DNA of 64,000 nt from an uncultured Verrucomicrobia subdivision 3 bacterium (GTDB lineage: Bacteria > Verrucomicrobiota > Verrucomicrobiia > Limisphaerales > UBA11358), in NCBI GenBank assembly GCA_903918885.1, contig CAIXFY010000027.1:1-64000 (forward strand), read 5' to 3'. Numbering within the stretch: position 1 is the stretch's first letter; each line of letters begins with the position of its first letter. Below the pieces are notes generated by a model, which had not been told where the DNA came from, ran no database searches, and worked only from the letters and a program-made list of their open reading frames with translations. Below, piece after piece: positions 24,015 to 34,956 of this stretch. The translations under genes and the position numbers were made by a program.

Positions 24015-24812
24015 ATGATTGCATACCTTGATCTGCTCCGGCACGTCCTCGACCACGGCGGGTTCAAGGCCGACCGCACCGGCACCGGCACCTATTCCGT
24101 GTTCGGCGCGCAGGCGCGGTTTGATCTGCGCCAGACTTTCCCCGTCCTCACCACCAAGAAGCTCCACCTCAAGTCCATCATCTACGAACTGCTTTGGTTC
24201 CTGCGCGGTGAAACCAACGTCCGCTGGCTCCAAGAACGCGGCGTGTCCATCTGGGACGAATGGGCGAACAAGGAAACCGGCGATCTCGGCCGCGTCTATG
24301 GCGCGCAATGGTGCGACTGGCAAACCACCGACGGCCGCAGTATCAACCAGATTGACGGCGTCATCGCGCAGATCAAAAAGAATCCCGATTCGCGCCGGCT
24401 CATCGTGAGCGCGTGGAATCCCGGCGAGATTGAGACGATGGCGTTGCCGCCGTGCCACACGATGTTTCAATTCTTCGTGCAGGATGGCGAGTTGAGCTGT
24501 CAGCTTTATCAGCGCAGCGCGGATTTGTTTCTTGGCGTGCCGTTCAACATCGCCAGCTACGCGCTGCTCACGCGCATGGTGGCGCAGGTGTGCGACCTGA
24601 AGCCGGGCGATTTCGTCCACACCTTTGGTGACCTGCATCTCTACGCGAATCATCTGGAACAGGCGAAGCTCCAGCTCTCGCGCGAGCCGCGTCCGCTGCC
24701 GCAGATGAAGATCAATCCGACGGTGAAAAACATCCACGATTTCAAGTTTGAGGATTTCGCGCTGGAAGGCTACGACCCGCATCCGGGCATCAAAGCGCCG
24801 ATTGCAGTTTAA
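24015..24812 (+). CDS. thyA: Thymidylate synthase
   Basis: A standard-length 265-residue Thy[15 protein letters not shown] at the start, catalytic C147 in [31 protein letters not shown] and the C-terminal IKAPIAV are all present. It methylates dUMP using methylene-tetrahydrofolate, yielding dihydrofolate, which the next gene (folA) reduces. The two form an expected pair, separated only by a hairpin repeat. Confidence 0.97.
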   Translation: MIAYLDLLRHVLDHGGFKADRTGTGTYSVFGAQARFDLRQTFPVLTTKKLHLKSIIYELLWFLRGETNVRWLQERGVSIWDEWANKETGDLGRVYGAQWCDWQTTDGRSINQIDGVIAQIKKNPDSRRLIVSAWNPGEIETMALPPCHTMFQFFVQDGELSCQLYQRSADLFLGVPFNIASYALLTRMVAQVCDLKPGDFVHTFGDLHLYANHLEQAKLQLSREPRPLPQMKINPTVKNIHDFKFEDFALEGYDPHPGIKAPIAV

Positions 24813-24822
24813 GATTTTTATG

Positions 24823-24892
24823 CAGCCACAGAGCCACAGAGGACACAGAGGTGGAAATGTTTTTTTCTCTGTGCGCTCTGTGTCTCTGTGGC
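24823..24892. repeat. Dispersed CACAGAG hairpin repeat, copy 4
   Basis: CAGCCACAGAGCCACAGAGG and CTCTGTGTCTCTGTGGC are the arms. It occupies nearly the whole thyA-folA gap and could tune folA expression by folding in the shared transcript. Confidence 0.88.
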
Positions 24893-24902
24893 AATGTTTG
24901 GT

Positions 24903-25496
24903 ATGAAACACTTCAAGGCCATCGCAGCGATGTCATTGAACCGCGTGATTGGCGCGGGCAATAAAATCCCGTGGCATCTGCCGGAGGATTTCAAGTGGTT
25001 CAAGCGCATGACTTCCGGCCACGTCGTCATCATGGGGCGCAAGACGTTCGAGAGTCTCGGCGGTAAGCCGTTGCCCAACCGCATCAACATCGTCTTGAGT
25101 CGGCATCCGGGAAAACTGCAAAAGAATTTCCCGGAAGTATTCGGCCAGGCCTGGGTCGGACGCGGCAAGACGCATTTTCCCGACAAGCCCACGCAGTTTG
25201 AATTGCCGAAAGTCGGTGGCACGGCGACGGTGGATTTGCGCATCATCAAAAACGTGCTGAAGCTCGACCCGGCGAGTTCGCCGCTGGAATTTTTCATCGC
25301 CGGTGGGGCGCAGATTTACAAAAAGGCGTTGCCGTTCTGTTCCGACCTTTATTTGACCGTCGTGAAACGCGAGGTGGAAGGCGACGCGTTTTTCCCGCCG
25401 TTCGAGGACAAGTTTGATTTGGTGGAAACGCTGCGCGACGAACCGGAGTTCAAGATTCTCCATTACCGGCACAAGGCGTTGTTTGAGCTGAAATGA
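24903..25496 (+). CDS. folA: Dihydrofolate reductase, with a central insertion
   Basis: Starts MKHFKAIAAMSLNRVIG. NKIPWHLPEDFKWFK holds the catalytic acidic residue, followed by MGRKTFESLG, IVLSRHPG and FIAGGAQIYK. At 197 residues it exceeds the usual ~160; the extra residues lie between IVLSRH and the FIAGGA strand (around GQAWVGRGKTHFPDKP). It regenerates tetrahydrofolate after ThyA. An in-frame GTG 15 bases upstream comes from the hairpin repeat and is unlikely to be used. Confidence 0.93.
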   Translation: MKHFKAIAAMSLNRVIGAGNKIPWHLPEDFKWFKRMTSGHVVIMGRKTFESLGGKPLPNRINIVLSRHPGKLQKNFPEVFGQAWVGRGKTHFPDKPTQFELPKVGGTATVDLRIIKNVLKLDPASSPLEFFIAGGAQIYKKALPFCSDLYLTVVKREVEGDAFFPPFEDKFDLVETLRDEPEFKILHYRHKALFELK

Positions 25497-25499
25497 TTT

Positions 25500-25569
25500 G
25501 TAGGAGACGAGGTGACGAGTCTCCTTTCAATTCGGAATTTGGTTAGAGACTCCTCACGTCGTCTCCTAC
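25500..25569. repeat. GTAGGAGACGA inverted repeat
   Basis: GTAGGAGACGAGGTGACGAG and CTCCTCACGTCGTCTCCTAC pair around a spacer between folA and convergent rpsA. It belongs to a distinct repeat family seen once here. Confidence 0.8.
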
Positions 25570-25571
25570 GA

Positions 25572-25608
25572 TAAAAGCAAAAATCGGCGGACTGTTGCCA
25601 GTCCGCCG
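25572..25608 (-). terminator. Rho-independent terminator of rpsA
   Basis: On the minus strand CGGCGGACTG-GCAA-CAGTCCGCCG is a perfect 10-bp stem followed by ATTTTTGCTTTT, about 20 bases after the rpsA stop. Confidence 0.9.
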
Positions 25609-25629
25609 GTTTGAATTTTCCAGCCGGAA

Positions 25630-27297
<1,668 letters not shown>

Positions 27298-27508
27298 AAC
27301 TTTGCGAACTGCTGCGGGAGACTTGAATTCCAGAAGGAACTGAAGACTCCATTGCCTAAACTAACGAACGCTGCCGGGGCAACGGAGGTTAAAGGTTAGG
27401 TTCTTGGTTTAACTGTTTTTCTCAGCCTCAATTGAACAATCCGCACACGCGGCGTTCAGGCAGGATGGAGCATAGAAGAAACGCGAAGAATGGCAAGGCG
27501 AAATTAGC

Positions 27509-28393
27509 CTATTTACCGGTATAAGGTAGAGCCGCTGGTCTCGTAATCGGTGGCAGTTCATTTGGCGATTTCACCTGCGGCATTTCCGCCGGCTTGAGCC
27601 GCCGCGTGCCGCCCGTTACGGAAATTTCCCCGTTCTCATCAATCGTTAGCCGCGGCCGCGAGAAAAAATTGTCATAATACTCCATCGCTGCCACCGTGCC
27701 GTCGGGATTCACCACCGCGTAGCTGAACATCTGCGCGCCCGTCTGCCACAGCACCTTCAACCGGCTCGACCGGTCCACCTGCGCCTCGGGATGACTGAAT
27801 GATACCATCGGCCCCAATGCCGTGACCCGGTAAATCCGCGCCTGTGCTGCGTCGCTCACCTGCACATAGAGCCGCAATTGCTCCTTCAGATAATTCGCCT
27901 GCTCCAGCGTGTATTTGCGCACTTCGGGCGCGCGGTTCGTCCCGTCCGCTACTCCAAAATCCTGCTGCCACAGCATCGCGCCGTTGATCACATCAAAATG
28001 TTTTGGCGCGCTCGGCACCTGCGCGCTCCAGTCCTTGATGCGCAGCGTCGCCGTCACGCGGTAGCGTCCCGGCTTGCTCATCGCGAAATACGGCTGCAAA
28101 TCCACGCGCTTCGTCGCCATCTGCGCCGACTCCAAATCAAACGCGCCCGTCACCGGCACTTCCGCATTTTTCAGCACCACAAAACCGTCGTCCGCCTCCA
28201 TGCTGAACGTCAGCCAGTTCGCGTCCGCGCCGAGATGCAACTGCTGGCCGGAACGGTTCGTGATCTTCACCGCCAGCGGGATGGACTCGCTCGGCAAAAA
28301 CTGTTCCTGCGCCAGCGCCAAGTCCACGCTCACCTGCGCCGACGCGCGGAGAAAACCCAGCGCCACCAGTGCGAAAACAAAAAATGATTTCAT
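27509..28393 (-). CDS. Exported hypothetical protein with an N-terminal Ig-like domain
   Basis: A signal peptide (MKSFFVFALVALGFLRASAQ) precedes a beta-sandwich region (about residues 25-135) with FLPSESIPLAVKITNRSG. This resembles BsuPI/Ig-like extracellular modules. The second half is mixed and ends in a Pro-rich tail. No enzymatic motif is visible and I cannot name a function. The ATG chosen begins the signal peptide directly. It stands alone upstream of rpsA in the reading direction. Confidence 0.7.
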   Translation of the reverse strand: MKSFFVFALVALGFLRASAQVSVDLALAQEQFLPSESIPLAVKITNRSGQQLHLGADANWLTFSMEADDGFVVLKNAEVPVTGAFDLESAQMATKRVDLQPYFAMSKPGRYRVTATLRIKDWSAQVPSAPKHFDVINGAMLWQQDFGVADGTNRAPEVRKYTLEQANYLKEQLRLYVQVSDAAQARIYRVTALGPMVSFSHPEAQVDRSSRLKVLWQTGAQMFSYAVVNPDGTVAAMEYYDNFFSRPRLTIDENGEISVTGGTRRLKPAEMPQVKSPNELPPITRPAALPYTGK

Positions 28394-28553
28394 GCGAATG
28401 AGAGACAAGTTAAACCGCCCGCCGTTCGAGGCAATCTAAAAGGGGCGCGGCTCAAATTCGGCTCGACACGCGCGCGGGGCGGAAATAGCGTTCGGGGAAT
28501 GAAAACCGAGACAGGCTGGAAACAGATTTGGCCGACTTAGATGTTAGGTAACT

Positions 28554-29036
28554 ATGCGCTGCTACACTTCAATCCCAAAGACATTCGGATTGGTCTGCAT
28601 CGGAATTCTTATGCTTGGTGTATCATGGTTTTGCACCACTGTTCCGAACCAAATCGCACAGATTGTGGGTTGGCTTGGCCTAGTGTTTTTTGGTCTATGC
28701 TTCATCGCCATACTCGCGCAACTCTTTCGCACTCGTGAGTGCGTAGTTCTCGATGATGTAGGCATTCATGATCTCCGAGCGTTCGGCGTTATTGCTTGGG
28801 ACGATATCGTGTCTCTGACGATTGGCTCGGTTAGGTCACAGCGTTTCTTGTGTATCGAAGTCCGAGAGCCGAGCATCTACCTATCTCGTCTTTCGACCCA
28901 CAAGCGCCTGCTGGCACAGGCCAATCCGTCTCTTGGATTTCCGCCGATTACCATTAGTTTTAGTGGGCTTTCACCCGGTCTTGAAGAGGTTTTGAGATAT
29001 GTTCAGATGAATCATCCTGAAAAATATGTCGCCTAA
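28554..29036 (+). CDS. Small membrane protein, STM3941-like
   Basis: Two membrane segments lie in the first 60 residues (around FGLVCIGILMLGVSWF and IVGWLGLVFFGLCFIAIL). A cytosolic domain follows with VVLDDVGIHDLRAFGVIAWDDIVSL and a C-terminal FPPITISFSGLSPGLEEVLRYV. The order of membrane hairpin, PH-like strand set and terminal helix matches STM3941-type proteins, whose role is poorly known. The gene is A/T-rich relative to its surroundings and isolated, consistent with transfer. Confidence 0.6.
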   Translation: MRCYTSIPKTFGLVCIGILMLGVSWFCTTVPNQIAQIVGWLGLVFFGLCFIAILAQLFRTRECVVLDDVGIHDLRAFGVIAWDDIVSLTIGSVRSQRFLCIEVREPSIYLSRLSTHKRLLAQANPSLGFPPITISFSGLSPGLEEVLRYVQMNHPEKYVA

Positions 29037-29073
29037 TATAGAGATAGTCGTTAAATTCTATTCACCAAAATAA

Positions 29074-29104
29074 AAAACGCCCCGCAATTGCTCGCGGGGC
29101 GTTT
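29074..29104. terminator. Bidirectional intrinsic terminator
   Basis: ACGCCCCGC and GCGGGGCGT make a perfect 9-bp stem with T-rich sequence on the minus-strand exit and a short T-run on the plus side. It separates the small membrane protein from the convergent RNase E/G gene. Confidence 0.85.
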
Positions 29105-29122
29105 GACATTGGCAGATTTAGT

Positions 29123-31084
29123 TCACGCGCCGACGCTGGCGAGTTCTTCGCCGCTCTCCACGTTCACGATCTTGAACTGTTCGGCGTGCATGCCGGTGTC
29201 CGCGCGGAACGACAGCTTGCCGAAGTAGCGTTTTTCCATCTCGATGAGATGCTTTTCGTCTTCGGTGCGGAGCCGTTCCAGCACAGTCGGATGCACGACG
29301 ATGCGGAGTTGGAAGTCGTTTTCGTCGCGCGTGCGCTTCTTCAGGATTTCCTGGAGCTTGCGCTGGATTTCCACGCTCATGGTGATGGTGGATTTCACCT
29401 TGCCGCGGCCCTTGCAATACGGACAGTCGTCATAAACCGCCGAACGCACGGATTCGCTGTGGCGCTGGCGCGTCATCTCCATCAGGCCGAGCTGCGAAAT
29501 CGGCAGGATGTGCGTCTTGGCCTTGTCGCGGCGCAAACCGTCGCGCATGCGGTTGTGGACCTGCTGGCGGTCGCGCCCGGATTTCATGTCAATGAAGTCG
29601 AGCACGATGAGACCGCCCATGTTGCGCAGGCGGAGCTGGCGGCAGATTTCCTCGGCGGCTTCGAGGTTCACTCGCAGGATTGAAGCTTCCTGATCCTTGC
29701 CGCCCTTGTGCCGGCCGGTGTTCACGTCAATCGCCACGAGCGCCTCGGTTTCGTCAATGACGATGGCGCCGCCGCTCTTGAGATTCACCTGACGGGAGAA
29801 GGCGTTTTCCAACTGCTTGCTCACTTGGAACCGGTCGAAGATCGGTTGCGCTTCGATGTAAGGCATGATTTTTTTGGCGGAACGCTGCGAGATTTTTGAA
29901 ATCATCGTGCGCATCCGCTCACACGCCTTGGGATTGTCCACGACAATGCGCTCGACATCCTCGGTGAGGAAGTCGCGCACGGTGCGTTCGATCAAGTCCG
30001 GCTCCTGAAACACGCAGGTCGCCATCGGCTGCTTCTTGATTTTTTCGGAAATGGCGTTCCATTCCTCAACTAGCAGCGCAAGGTCGCGCACGAAGTAACG
30101 CAACTGCTGGCCTTCGCCGGCGGTGCGCATGATGACGCCCATGCCTTCGGGAATGTTCAGCTCGCGCAGGATTTTCTTTAGGCGCTTGCGCTCCTCCTGA
30201 TTTTCAATCTTGCGGGAAATGCCGCTCTGATCCGAATTCGGCAACAGCACGAGGAAACGGCCGGGCAACACGAGATTCGTAGTGACGCGCGGGCCTTTCG
30301 TGCCAATGGGGCCTTTCGTGACCTGCACGATGATGTCGCTGCCGGGCGAATACAAACGCGGAATGTCCCGCTGCGTAATTTTCGGGCGCTGCGGCCGGCG
30401 CCCCTGATTTTCGCGCTCAACGATTTCGACGCCGGAATCAAACTGGTTCGGCACGATGTCCCAGTAATGCAGGAACGCGTTTTTCTCGAAGCCAATGTCC
30501 ACGAACGCGGCTTTCAGTCCGTCTTCGAGGTTGCGCACCTTGCCCTTGAAGATGCTGCCGACGAGGCGTTCCTCGGTCGTGCGCTCGATGTTGAATTCCT
30601 CCAACTTGCCGTCCTCCAAAACCGCGACGCGCGTTTCGAGCGTCTCGGCGTTGATGATGACTTCCTTGTGGATTTTCTTTTCCGGGCGGATGAGCTTCTG
30701 GACTTTTTTGACGATGTTGGACGCGGCGTCCTTGATCGTTTCAATCAATCCCTTCGGCGGCTCCTGGATTTTCACCGGCTCGAACTTTTCCCCGGCGGCT
30801 TCGGTCGCCGGCGCGGGTTCGTGCTTGTGCTCGTGCGGATGCGCGTGCTCCGCGGGCGCGGCGGGCGCGCCCTCCGGCGGCAAACCGGCGGCGATGTTTT
30901 CGGCGCGCTCGATTTCGGTTTGGTGGCGCTTTTCAAACAGGCGTTCCTGACCGCCCTGTTCGGTGACGACGTCGGCGCGGGCCTCGACGGCCTCGCGGTC
31001 GGTTTTTTGGTGCGCGGGATTCAGCCCGCCTTTGGGCTTGAAACGCATGCCGCGGCGGCGCCGGGAGAAGTTATTGCTACTCAT
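29123..31084 (-). CDS. rng: Ribonuclease E/G family endoribonuclease
   Basis: The core starts with VIINAETLETRVAVLEDGKLEEF (split S1 domain), includes GIGTKGPRVTT-like sensor residues as IGTKGPRVTTNL, catalytic Asp pair in VAIDVNTGR and LDFIDM, and the Zn-link CPYC. Such enzymes process rRNA and mRNA. The first ~160 residues are an Arg-rich start (SRRRRGMRFKPKGG) and a His/Glu/Pro-rich linker, longer than E. coli RNase G. The ATG lies three bases after rodA and has an upstream GAGG. A long extension into rodA was rejected. Confidence 0.94.
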   Translation of the reverse strand: MSSNNFSRRRRGMRFKPKGGLNPAHQKTDREAVEARADVVTEQGGQERLFEKRHQTEIERAENIAAGLPPEGAPAAPAEHAHPHEHKHEPAPATEAAGEKFEPVKIQEPPKGLIETIKDAASNIVKKVQKLIRPEKKIHKEVIINAETLETRVAVLEDGKLEEFNIERTTEERLVGSIFKGKVRNLEDGLKAAFVDIGFEKNAFLHYWDIVPNQFDSGVEIVERENQGRRPQRPKITQRDIPRLYSPGSDIIVQVTKGPIGTKGPRVTTNLVLPGRFLVLLPNSDQSGISRKIENQEERKRLKKILRELNIPEGMGVIMRTAGEGQQLRYFVRDLALLVEEWNAISEKIKKQPMATCVFQEPDLIERTVRDFLTEDVERIVVDNPKACERMRTMISKISQRSAKKIMPYIEAQPIFDRFQVSKQLENAFSRQVNLKSGGAIVIDETEALVAIDVNTGRHKGGKDQEASILRVNLEAAEEICRQLRLRNMGGLIVLDFIDMKSGRDRQQVHNRMRDGLRRDKAKTHILPISQLGLMEMTRQRHSESVRSAVYDDCPYCKGRGKVKSTITMSVEIQRKLQEILKKRTRDENDFQLRIVVHPTVLERLRTEDEKHLIEMEKRYFGKLSFRADTGMHAEQFKIVNVESGEELASVGA

Positions 31085-31086
31085 AG

Positions 31087-32295
31087 TTAGTATCCTCTTC
31101 GATGGATGTGGATGTTTTGCATCAAGCCCACGGCGATCAACGAGCACAGCACTGAGGATCCGCCATACGATAGCAGCGGCAGTGGCACACCCGTCACAGG
31201 CATGATGCGAATGTTCATTCCGATGTTGATGAAAACGTGGCTGAAAATGAGCGTTACTACGCCCACCGCCACGAGCTTGCCCAGGCGGTCGCGCGCCGAG
31301 CCGGCGATTCTCAATCCGGTGAAGAGAACCACCGCATAAAGCGTGATGACGATCACGCTGCCAACGAATCCCTCCTCCTCGGCGATCACCGAGAAAATGA
31401 AGTCGTTGTGTGCCACCGCGCGCGGTAGATAGCCCAGAGCATTCTGGGTTCCCTGCCGCCAACCTTTTCCGACGAGCCCACCGGAGCCCACGGAAATCAA
31501 CGCCTGCCGCACATTATATGCGTCATCCAACTGCCGTTGGCGCAGGCGTTGTAACTCCGCCGGCGTGGCGCCCGGCGAAGCTAAATCTGTGTAATTACGA
31601 CCGAAATAAATCAGCAGGCGATTGCGTTGGTATTGTTCCATCGGAATCTGCCATTTGGCGGGCGCGAATAAAATGTCCGCGACAAACAGCACCGCCAGTA
31701 GCCCGACGATGCCGCCCAGCTTCAGCAGATAACTGCGCGGCACGCCCGCCACCAGCATCATCACCAAACCCGTCGGCAACAACACCAGCGCCGAACCCAA
31801 ATCCGGCTCCTTCAAAATCAGCAGGAACGGCAGCATCATCAAACCCATGCCTTGCCAGAAAACTTCCGAGCGTTTCAATTCATCCACCGGCCGGCTCAGA
31901 AAATTTGCGCCGGCGAGAATGAACGCCAGCTTCGCAAATTCGCTCGGCTGAAATTGGAAAAAGCCCAGATCAATCCATCGCCGCGCGCCGAAACGCATCG
32001 AGCCAATGTGCGGAATCAGCACCGCGACGAGGCAGAGGATCATCGCCCAATAGCCGACGAACGACCACCGCGCCAGCGTGTGATAATCCACCACGCACAA
32101 CGCCACCGCCACCCCGATACCCAGCGCATACCAGAAAATCTGCCGCACCCAAGCCTGTTGATACCACGACAGCAGACCCGCCGTGTCGTTCGCCATCGTG
32201 GCGCTGTAAACGAACGCCGTGCCCAGAAACATCAGTCCCGCCAGCGCCACGAACTGGAGCTTGTCGAACTTCTCTCTGGGAACTTGGTGAAACAT
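31087..32295 (-). CDS. rodA: Rod-shape SEDS glycosyltransferase RodA
   Basis: About ten membrane segments with SEDS signatures: RRWIDLGFFQFQPSEFAKLA and, near the end, GMNIRIMPVTGVPLPLLSYGGSS. RodA polymerises peptidoglycan glycan strands with PBP2, whose gene is seven bases upstream. The surrounding mreB-mreC-mreD-mrdA genes favour RodA over FtsW. The 402-residue length is usual. Confidence 0.96.
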   Translation of the reverse strand: MFHQVPREKFDKLQFVALAGLMFLGTAFVYSATMANDTAGLLSWYQQAWVRQIFWYALGIGVAVALCVVDYHTLARWSFVGYWAMILCLVAVLIPHIGSMRFGARRWIDLGFFQFQPSEFAKLAFILAGANFLSRPVDELKRSEVFWQGMGLMMLPFLLILKEPDLGSALVLLPTGLVMMLVAGVPRSYLLKLGGIVGLLAVLFVADILFAPAKWQIPMEQYQRNRLLIYFGRNYTDLASPGATPAELQRLRQRQLDDAYNVRQALISVGSGGLVGKGWRQGTQNALGYLPRAVAHNDFIFSVIAEEEGFVGSVIVITLYAVVLFTGLRIAGSARDRLGKLVAVGVVTLIFSHVFINIGMNIRIMPVTGVPLPLLSYGGSSVLCSLIAVGLMQNIHIHRRGY

Positions 32296-32301
32296 TTTAA
32301 T

Positions 32302-34320
32302 TCATCGCGCCGCCAGAAATTTTCCGGCTGCAGTTTTTTCTTTTTCCAAAATCGTTTCGTAAACATCGTGCGCGATTGGCGCGCAGGTGCCGCCGCCGGA
32401 GGTGCCGCTCTCCACCATCACCACCACGGCGTAGCGCGGTTTTTCATACGGCGCGAACGACGCGAACCACGTCGTGTGATCCACCACACGGTTGCGTTCG
32501 TCGGTCACCTGTGCCGTGCCGGTTTTGCCGCAAATCCGCAGCCCCGGCACGCGCGCCGCCTGTCCCGTGCCCTCGGTGTCCTCGGTCTCGGCCACCATCG
32601 CGTTGTGCAAAATCCGCAGGCTGCGTCCGCTCACGCCGATGTGGTCGCGCGCCAGCCCGGCGGGAAAATTTGTCACCGTCTCGTGCGACGACGGATCCTG
32701 CGGTTCAATCCGCGAAACCAAGCGCGGCCAGTAAACCGTGCCGCCGTTCGCAATCGCGGAATAAACGACGGCCATCTGTAACGGCGTGACGGAAACTTCA
32801 CCCTGACCGATGCAGACGTTCGCCGTGTCACCATCGCTCCAGCCTTCGTGGATGCGGTCGAGTGACGGCATGTTGCCGGCGGTTTCCTGTCGTGTCGGCA
32901 AACTGCATTTTTCGCCGAGCTGGAATTTTTCCACCAGCGTGGCGATGCGTTCCACGCCGGCTTCCAAGCCAACTTGGATGAAATACGAATTGCTGGAACG
33001 CTCGAGCGCGAGCTTGAAGTTGTATTCGCCGGGCGGCGCGGTGTCGTCAATTTTGCGCTTGCCCACATAAACACAACCGCGACCCGGCCGCGTCGGGTCA
33101 GCCTGCACTTCGTAAAATTTTTCCGGATTCAAGCCCGCTTCGAGCGCCGCGAGGCCGACGATGACCTTGAAGATGGAACCCGGCGCGTAATTTTCCTGCG
33201 TCGCGCGGTTAATCTGCGGGCGCAATTTCGGATCCGCCAGCCGCGCCGCGTTTTGCGGCGTGAAACCCTCGATGAAATCGTTCGGGTTGACCGTCGGCGA
33301 CGACGCCAGCGCCAGCACGTCGCCGTTGCGCACGTCCATTACCACCACCGCCGCGCGCGCGTCTGCGTGCTGGTGGTTCAACAGCGACGCTTCCGCCGCC
33401 TGCTGCAAATCAAGGTCAATCGTCAGCACGAGATTTTGTCCGGGTGCCGGCTGGCTCCACATGTTTTCCGACTGCCGGTAGCCGAGGTTGTTGACCAGCA
33501 CGGACTCCGCGCCGGCGCGCCCGCGCAACTGCGGATCGAAGCCCGCCTCCACGCCGACGACGCCGCGATAATCCGGCAGGCGATACGAAAAAAACGACTC
33601 TTCGCCTTCATAAGAACTGTCGTCGCGCGTCAGGTAGCCGAGCAGATGCGCCGCCGTGGACCCGAGCGGATAATGCCGCACGGATTGCAAATCCAAATCC
33701 GCGCCGAGGCCGTTGGTGACGTTTTCCTGAAAGCGCGCGAGCTGCGTCGCGTCGAGATTTTTCAGCACCGGAAACGGCAGTGCCAGCCGCGTGGCGTAAT
33801 GGCGTTTGAGCTGCGCGGCGTCGAGCGACAGCGGTTCGCCGATCTTTTGGCTGACTTGCGCCACGACCGCGTTGGCTACGCGTTCGCGCGCCAGTTCGCG
33901 CAACTGCGACAGGTATTCCGGCTTGAACGCGAATTGTTTTCGTTCGGCTTTGGTCAGCGAGCGGTCGAGTCTTTTCTCGGCGGCGGCGATGTTTTTTTTC
34001 TGCGCGTCGCGGGCGGATTTCAGAAGTTGGCCGTAGGAGGCGTCGAATTGCTGATGCAAATCGTCGAGGTAAAGGCTCAAGTTGTAGCGCGGTCGGTTCT
34101 CGGCGAGCAAGCGGCCTTCGCGATCCAAAATTTTTCCGCGCACCGCCGGCAGCCGGATGGTGCGATACGCCTGCGTCGTGAGATGTTCCTGGTATTCGCG
34201 CGACGAAACGATCTGCACCCACCAGAGGCCGGCGAGCAAAATGCAAAGCCCGACCGCCAGCCCCACCGCCACGAGGCGAAGCTGCGGTTCGTTCTTTTTC
34301 AGTTCGTCAAAAACCAGCAT
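32302..34320 (-). CDS. mrdA: Penicillin-binding protein 2 (rod-type transpeptidase)
   Basis: A single N-terminal membrane helix, PBP dimerisation domain (YRTIRLPAVRGKILDREGRLLA), and a transpeptidase with SxxK as SIFK in YAPGSIFKV (Ser about 380), SSN in ERSSNSYF and KTGT in CGKTGTAQV. The segment around LTKAERKQFAFKPEYL is charged and helical, as in other PBP2 pedestals. It crosslinks new wall during elongation together with RodA. The ATG used avoids a TTG-started addition from the upstream repeat. Confidence 0.96.
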   Translation of the reverse strand: MLVFDELKKNEPQLRLVAVGLAVGLCILLAGLWWVQIVSSREYQEHLTTQAYRTIRLPAVRGKILDREGRLLAENRPRYNLSLYLDDLHQQFDASYGQLLKSARDAQKKNIAAAEKRLDRSLTKAERKQFAFKPEYLSQLRELARERVANAVVAQVSQKIGEPLSLDAAQLKRHYATRLALPFPVLKNLDATQLARFQENVTNGLGADLDLQSVRHYPLGSTAAHLLGYLTRDDSSYEGEESFFSYRLPDYRGVVGVEAGFDPQLRGRAGAESVLVNNLGYRQSENMWSQPAPGQNLVLTIDLDLQQAAEASLLNHQHADARAAVVVMDVRNGDVLALASSPTVNPNDFIEGFTPQNAARLADPKLRPQINRATQENYAPGSIFKVIVGLAALEAGLNPEKFYEVQADPTRPGRGCVYVGKRKIDDTAPPGEYNFKLALERSSNSYFIQVGLEAGVERIATLVEKFQLGEKCSLPTRQETAGNMPSLDRIHEGWSDGDTANVCIGQGEVSVTPLQMAVVYSAIANGGTVYWPRLVSRIEPQDPSSHETVTNFPAGLARDHIGVSGRSLRILHNAMVAETEDTEGTGQAARVPGLRICGKTGTAQVTDERNRVVDHTTWFASFAPYEKPRYAVVVMVESGTSGGGTCAPIAHDVYETILEKEKTAAGKFLAAR

Positions 34321-34330
34321 TTTATTTTTT

Positions 34331-34393
34331 GCCACCGAGGCACAGAGGACACAGAGAAGAATTTTTCCTCTGTGCGCTCTGTGTCTCTGTGGC
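34331..34393. repeat. Dispersed CACAGAG hairpin repeat, copy 5
   Basis: GCCACCGAGGCACAGAGG and CTCTGTGTCTCTGTGGC are the arms. It fills the gap between mreD and mrdA inside the elongation operon, so it must be transcribed and could set the ratio of upstream to downstream products. Confidence 0.88.
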
Positions 34394-34398
34394 GAATT

Positions 34399-34956
34399 TT
34401 ATTTCAAAACCCTGCCGTGCCGGATCTCGCGGTCGGCGCGAAAACTCACTTCGGTTCGCAATTTGTAGCCGAGCGCGCCGTTGCACGCATCCATCAGCGC
34501 AAAAATAAACGGCGTGGCCACCGCGCCGCCGGCGGTCATCACGAGCCATTGCCAGAGCGTGCCCCAACCCAGCAGCGGTTGCGTGCTGCCGCTCAACAGC
34601 ATCAGCAGCGTGAGCGCCGGCACCAGCGCACTGGCGGCCGCGCCGAGGACGAATTGCGCGAACGGTAGGTCGCGCAGAATCAGATCACGGCGCAGATAAA
34701 TCGGAAAGCCGACGAGCATCAGCGGCAAAATCGAGATGCCGAGCGGATTGGCGGAAAAAGTATCGAGCCAGAGGCCGCCGAAAATGGCGAGCGCGGCAAT
34801 CGTCGGCAGACCGGCATTCAGCGCGGCGAACACCATGATGGCCGGCAGCAAATCAATCTGCGCACCGAGCCACACGCGCGGCGCGGACAAAACCGTTTCG
34901 CCGAACACGGCGAGAAACGCCGCCGACAAAATCAGGATGGTTTGAAACGGATTCAT
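34399..34956 (-). CDS. mreD: Rod shape-determining protein MreD
   Basis: A 185-residue hydrophobic protein with five to six membrane segments. Weak sequence identity is normal for MreD; the identification rests on topology, size, the LWLDTFSANPLGISILPLMLVG pattern (LDTFSANPLG) and position after mreC. It overlaps mreC by four bases (ATGA). It is part of the membrane complex linking MreB to wall synthases. Confidence 0.9.
   Translation of the reverse strand: MNPFQTILILSAAFLAVFGETVLSAPRVWLGAQIDLLPAIMVFAALNAGLPTIAALAIFGGLWLDTFSANPLGISILPLMLVGFPIYLRRDLILRDLPFAQFVLGAAASALVPALTLLMLLSGSTQPLLGWGTLWQWLVMTAGGAVATPFIFALMDACNGALGYKLRTEVSFRADREIRHGRVLK

Noticed and set aside
31085-31462. Long N-terminal extension of the RNase E/G frame into rodA
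   Set aside because: It would overlap the rodA 3' end completely with unrelated residues; a good ATG with GAGG upstream exists right after rodA.
32974-34668. 564-codon frame opposite mrdA
   Set aside because: Antisense to clear transpeptidase motifs, Arg/His-rich and without motifs of its own. It also crosses a hairpin repeat and runs into mreD.
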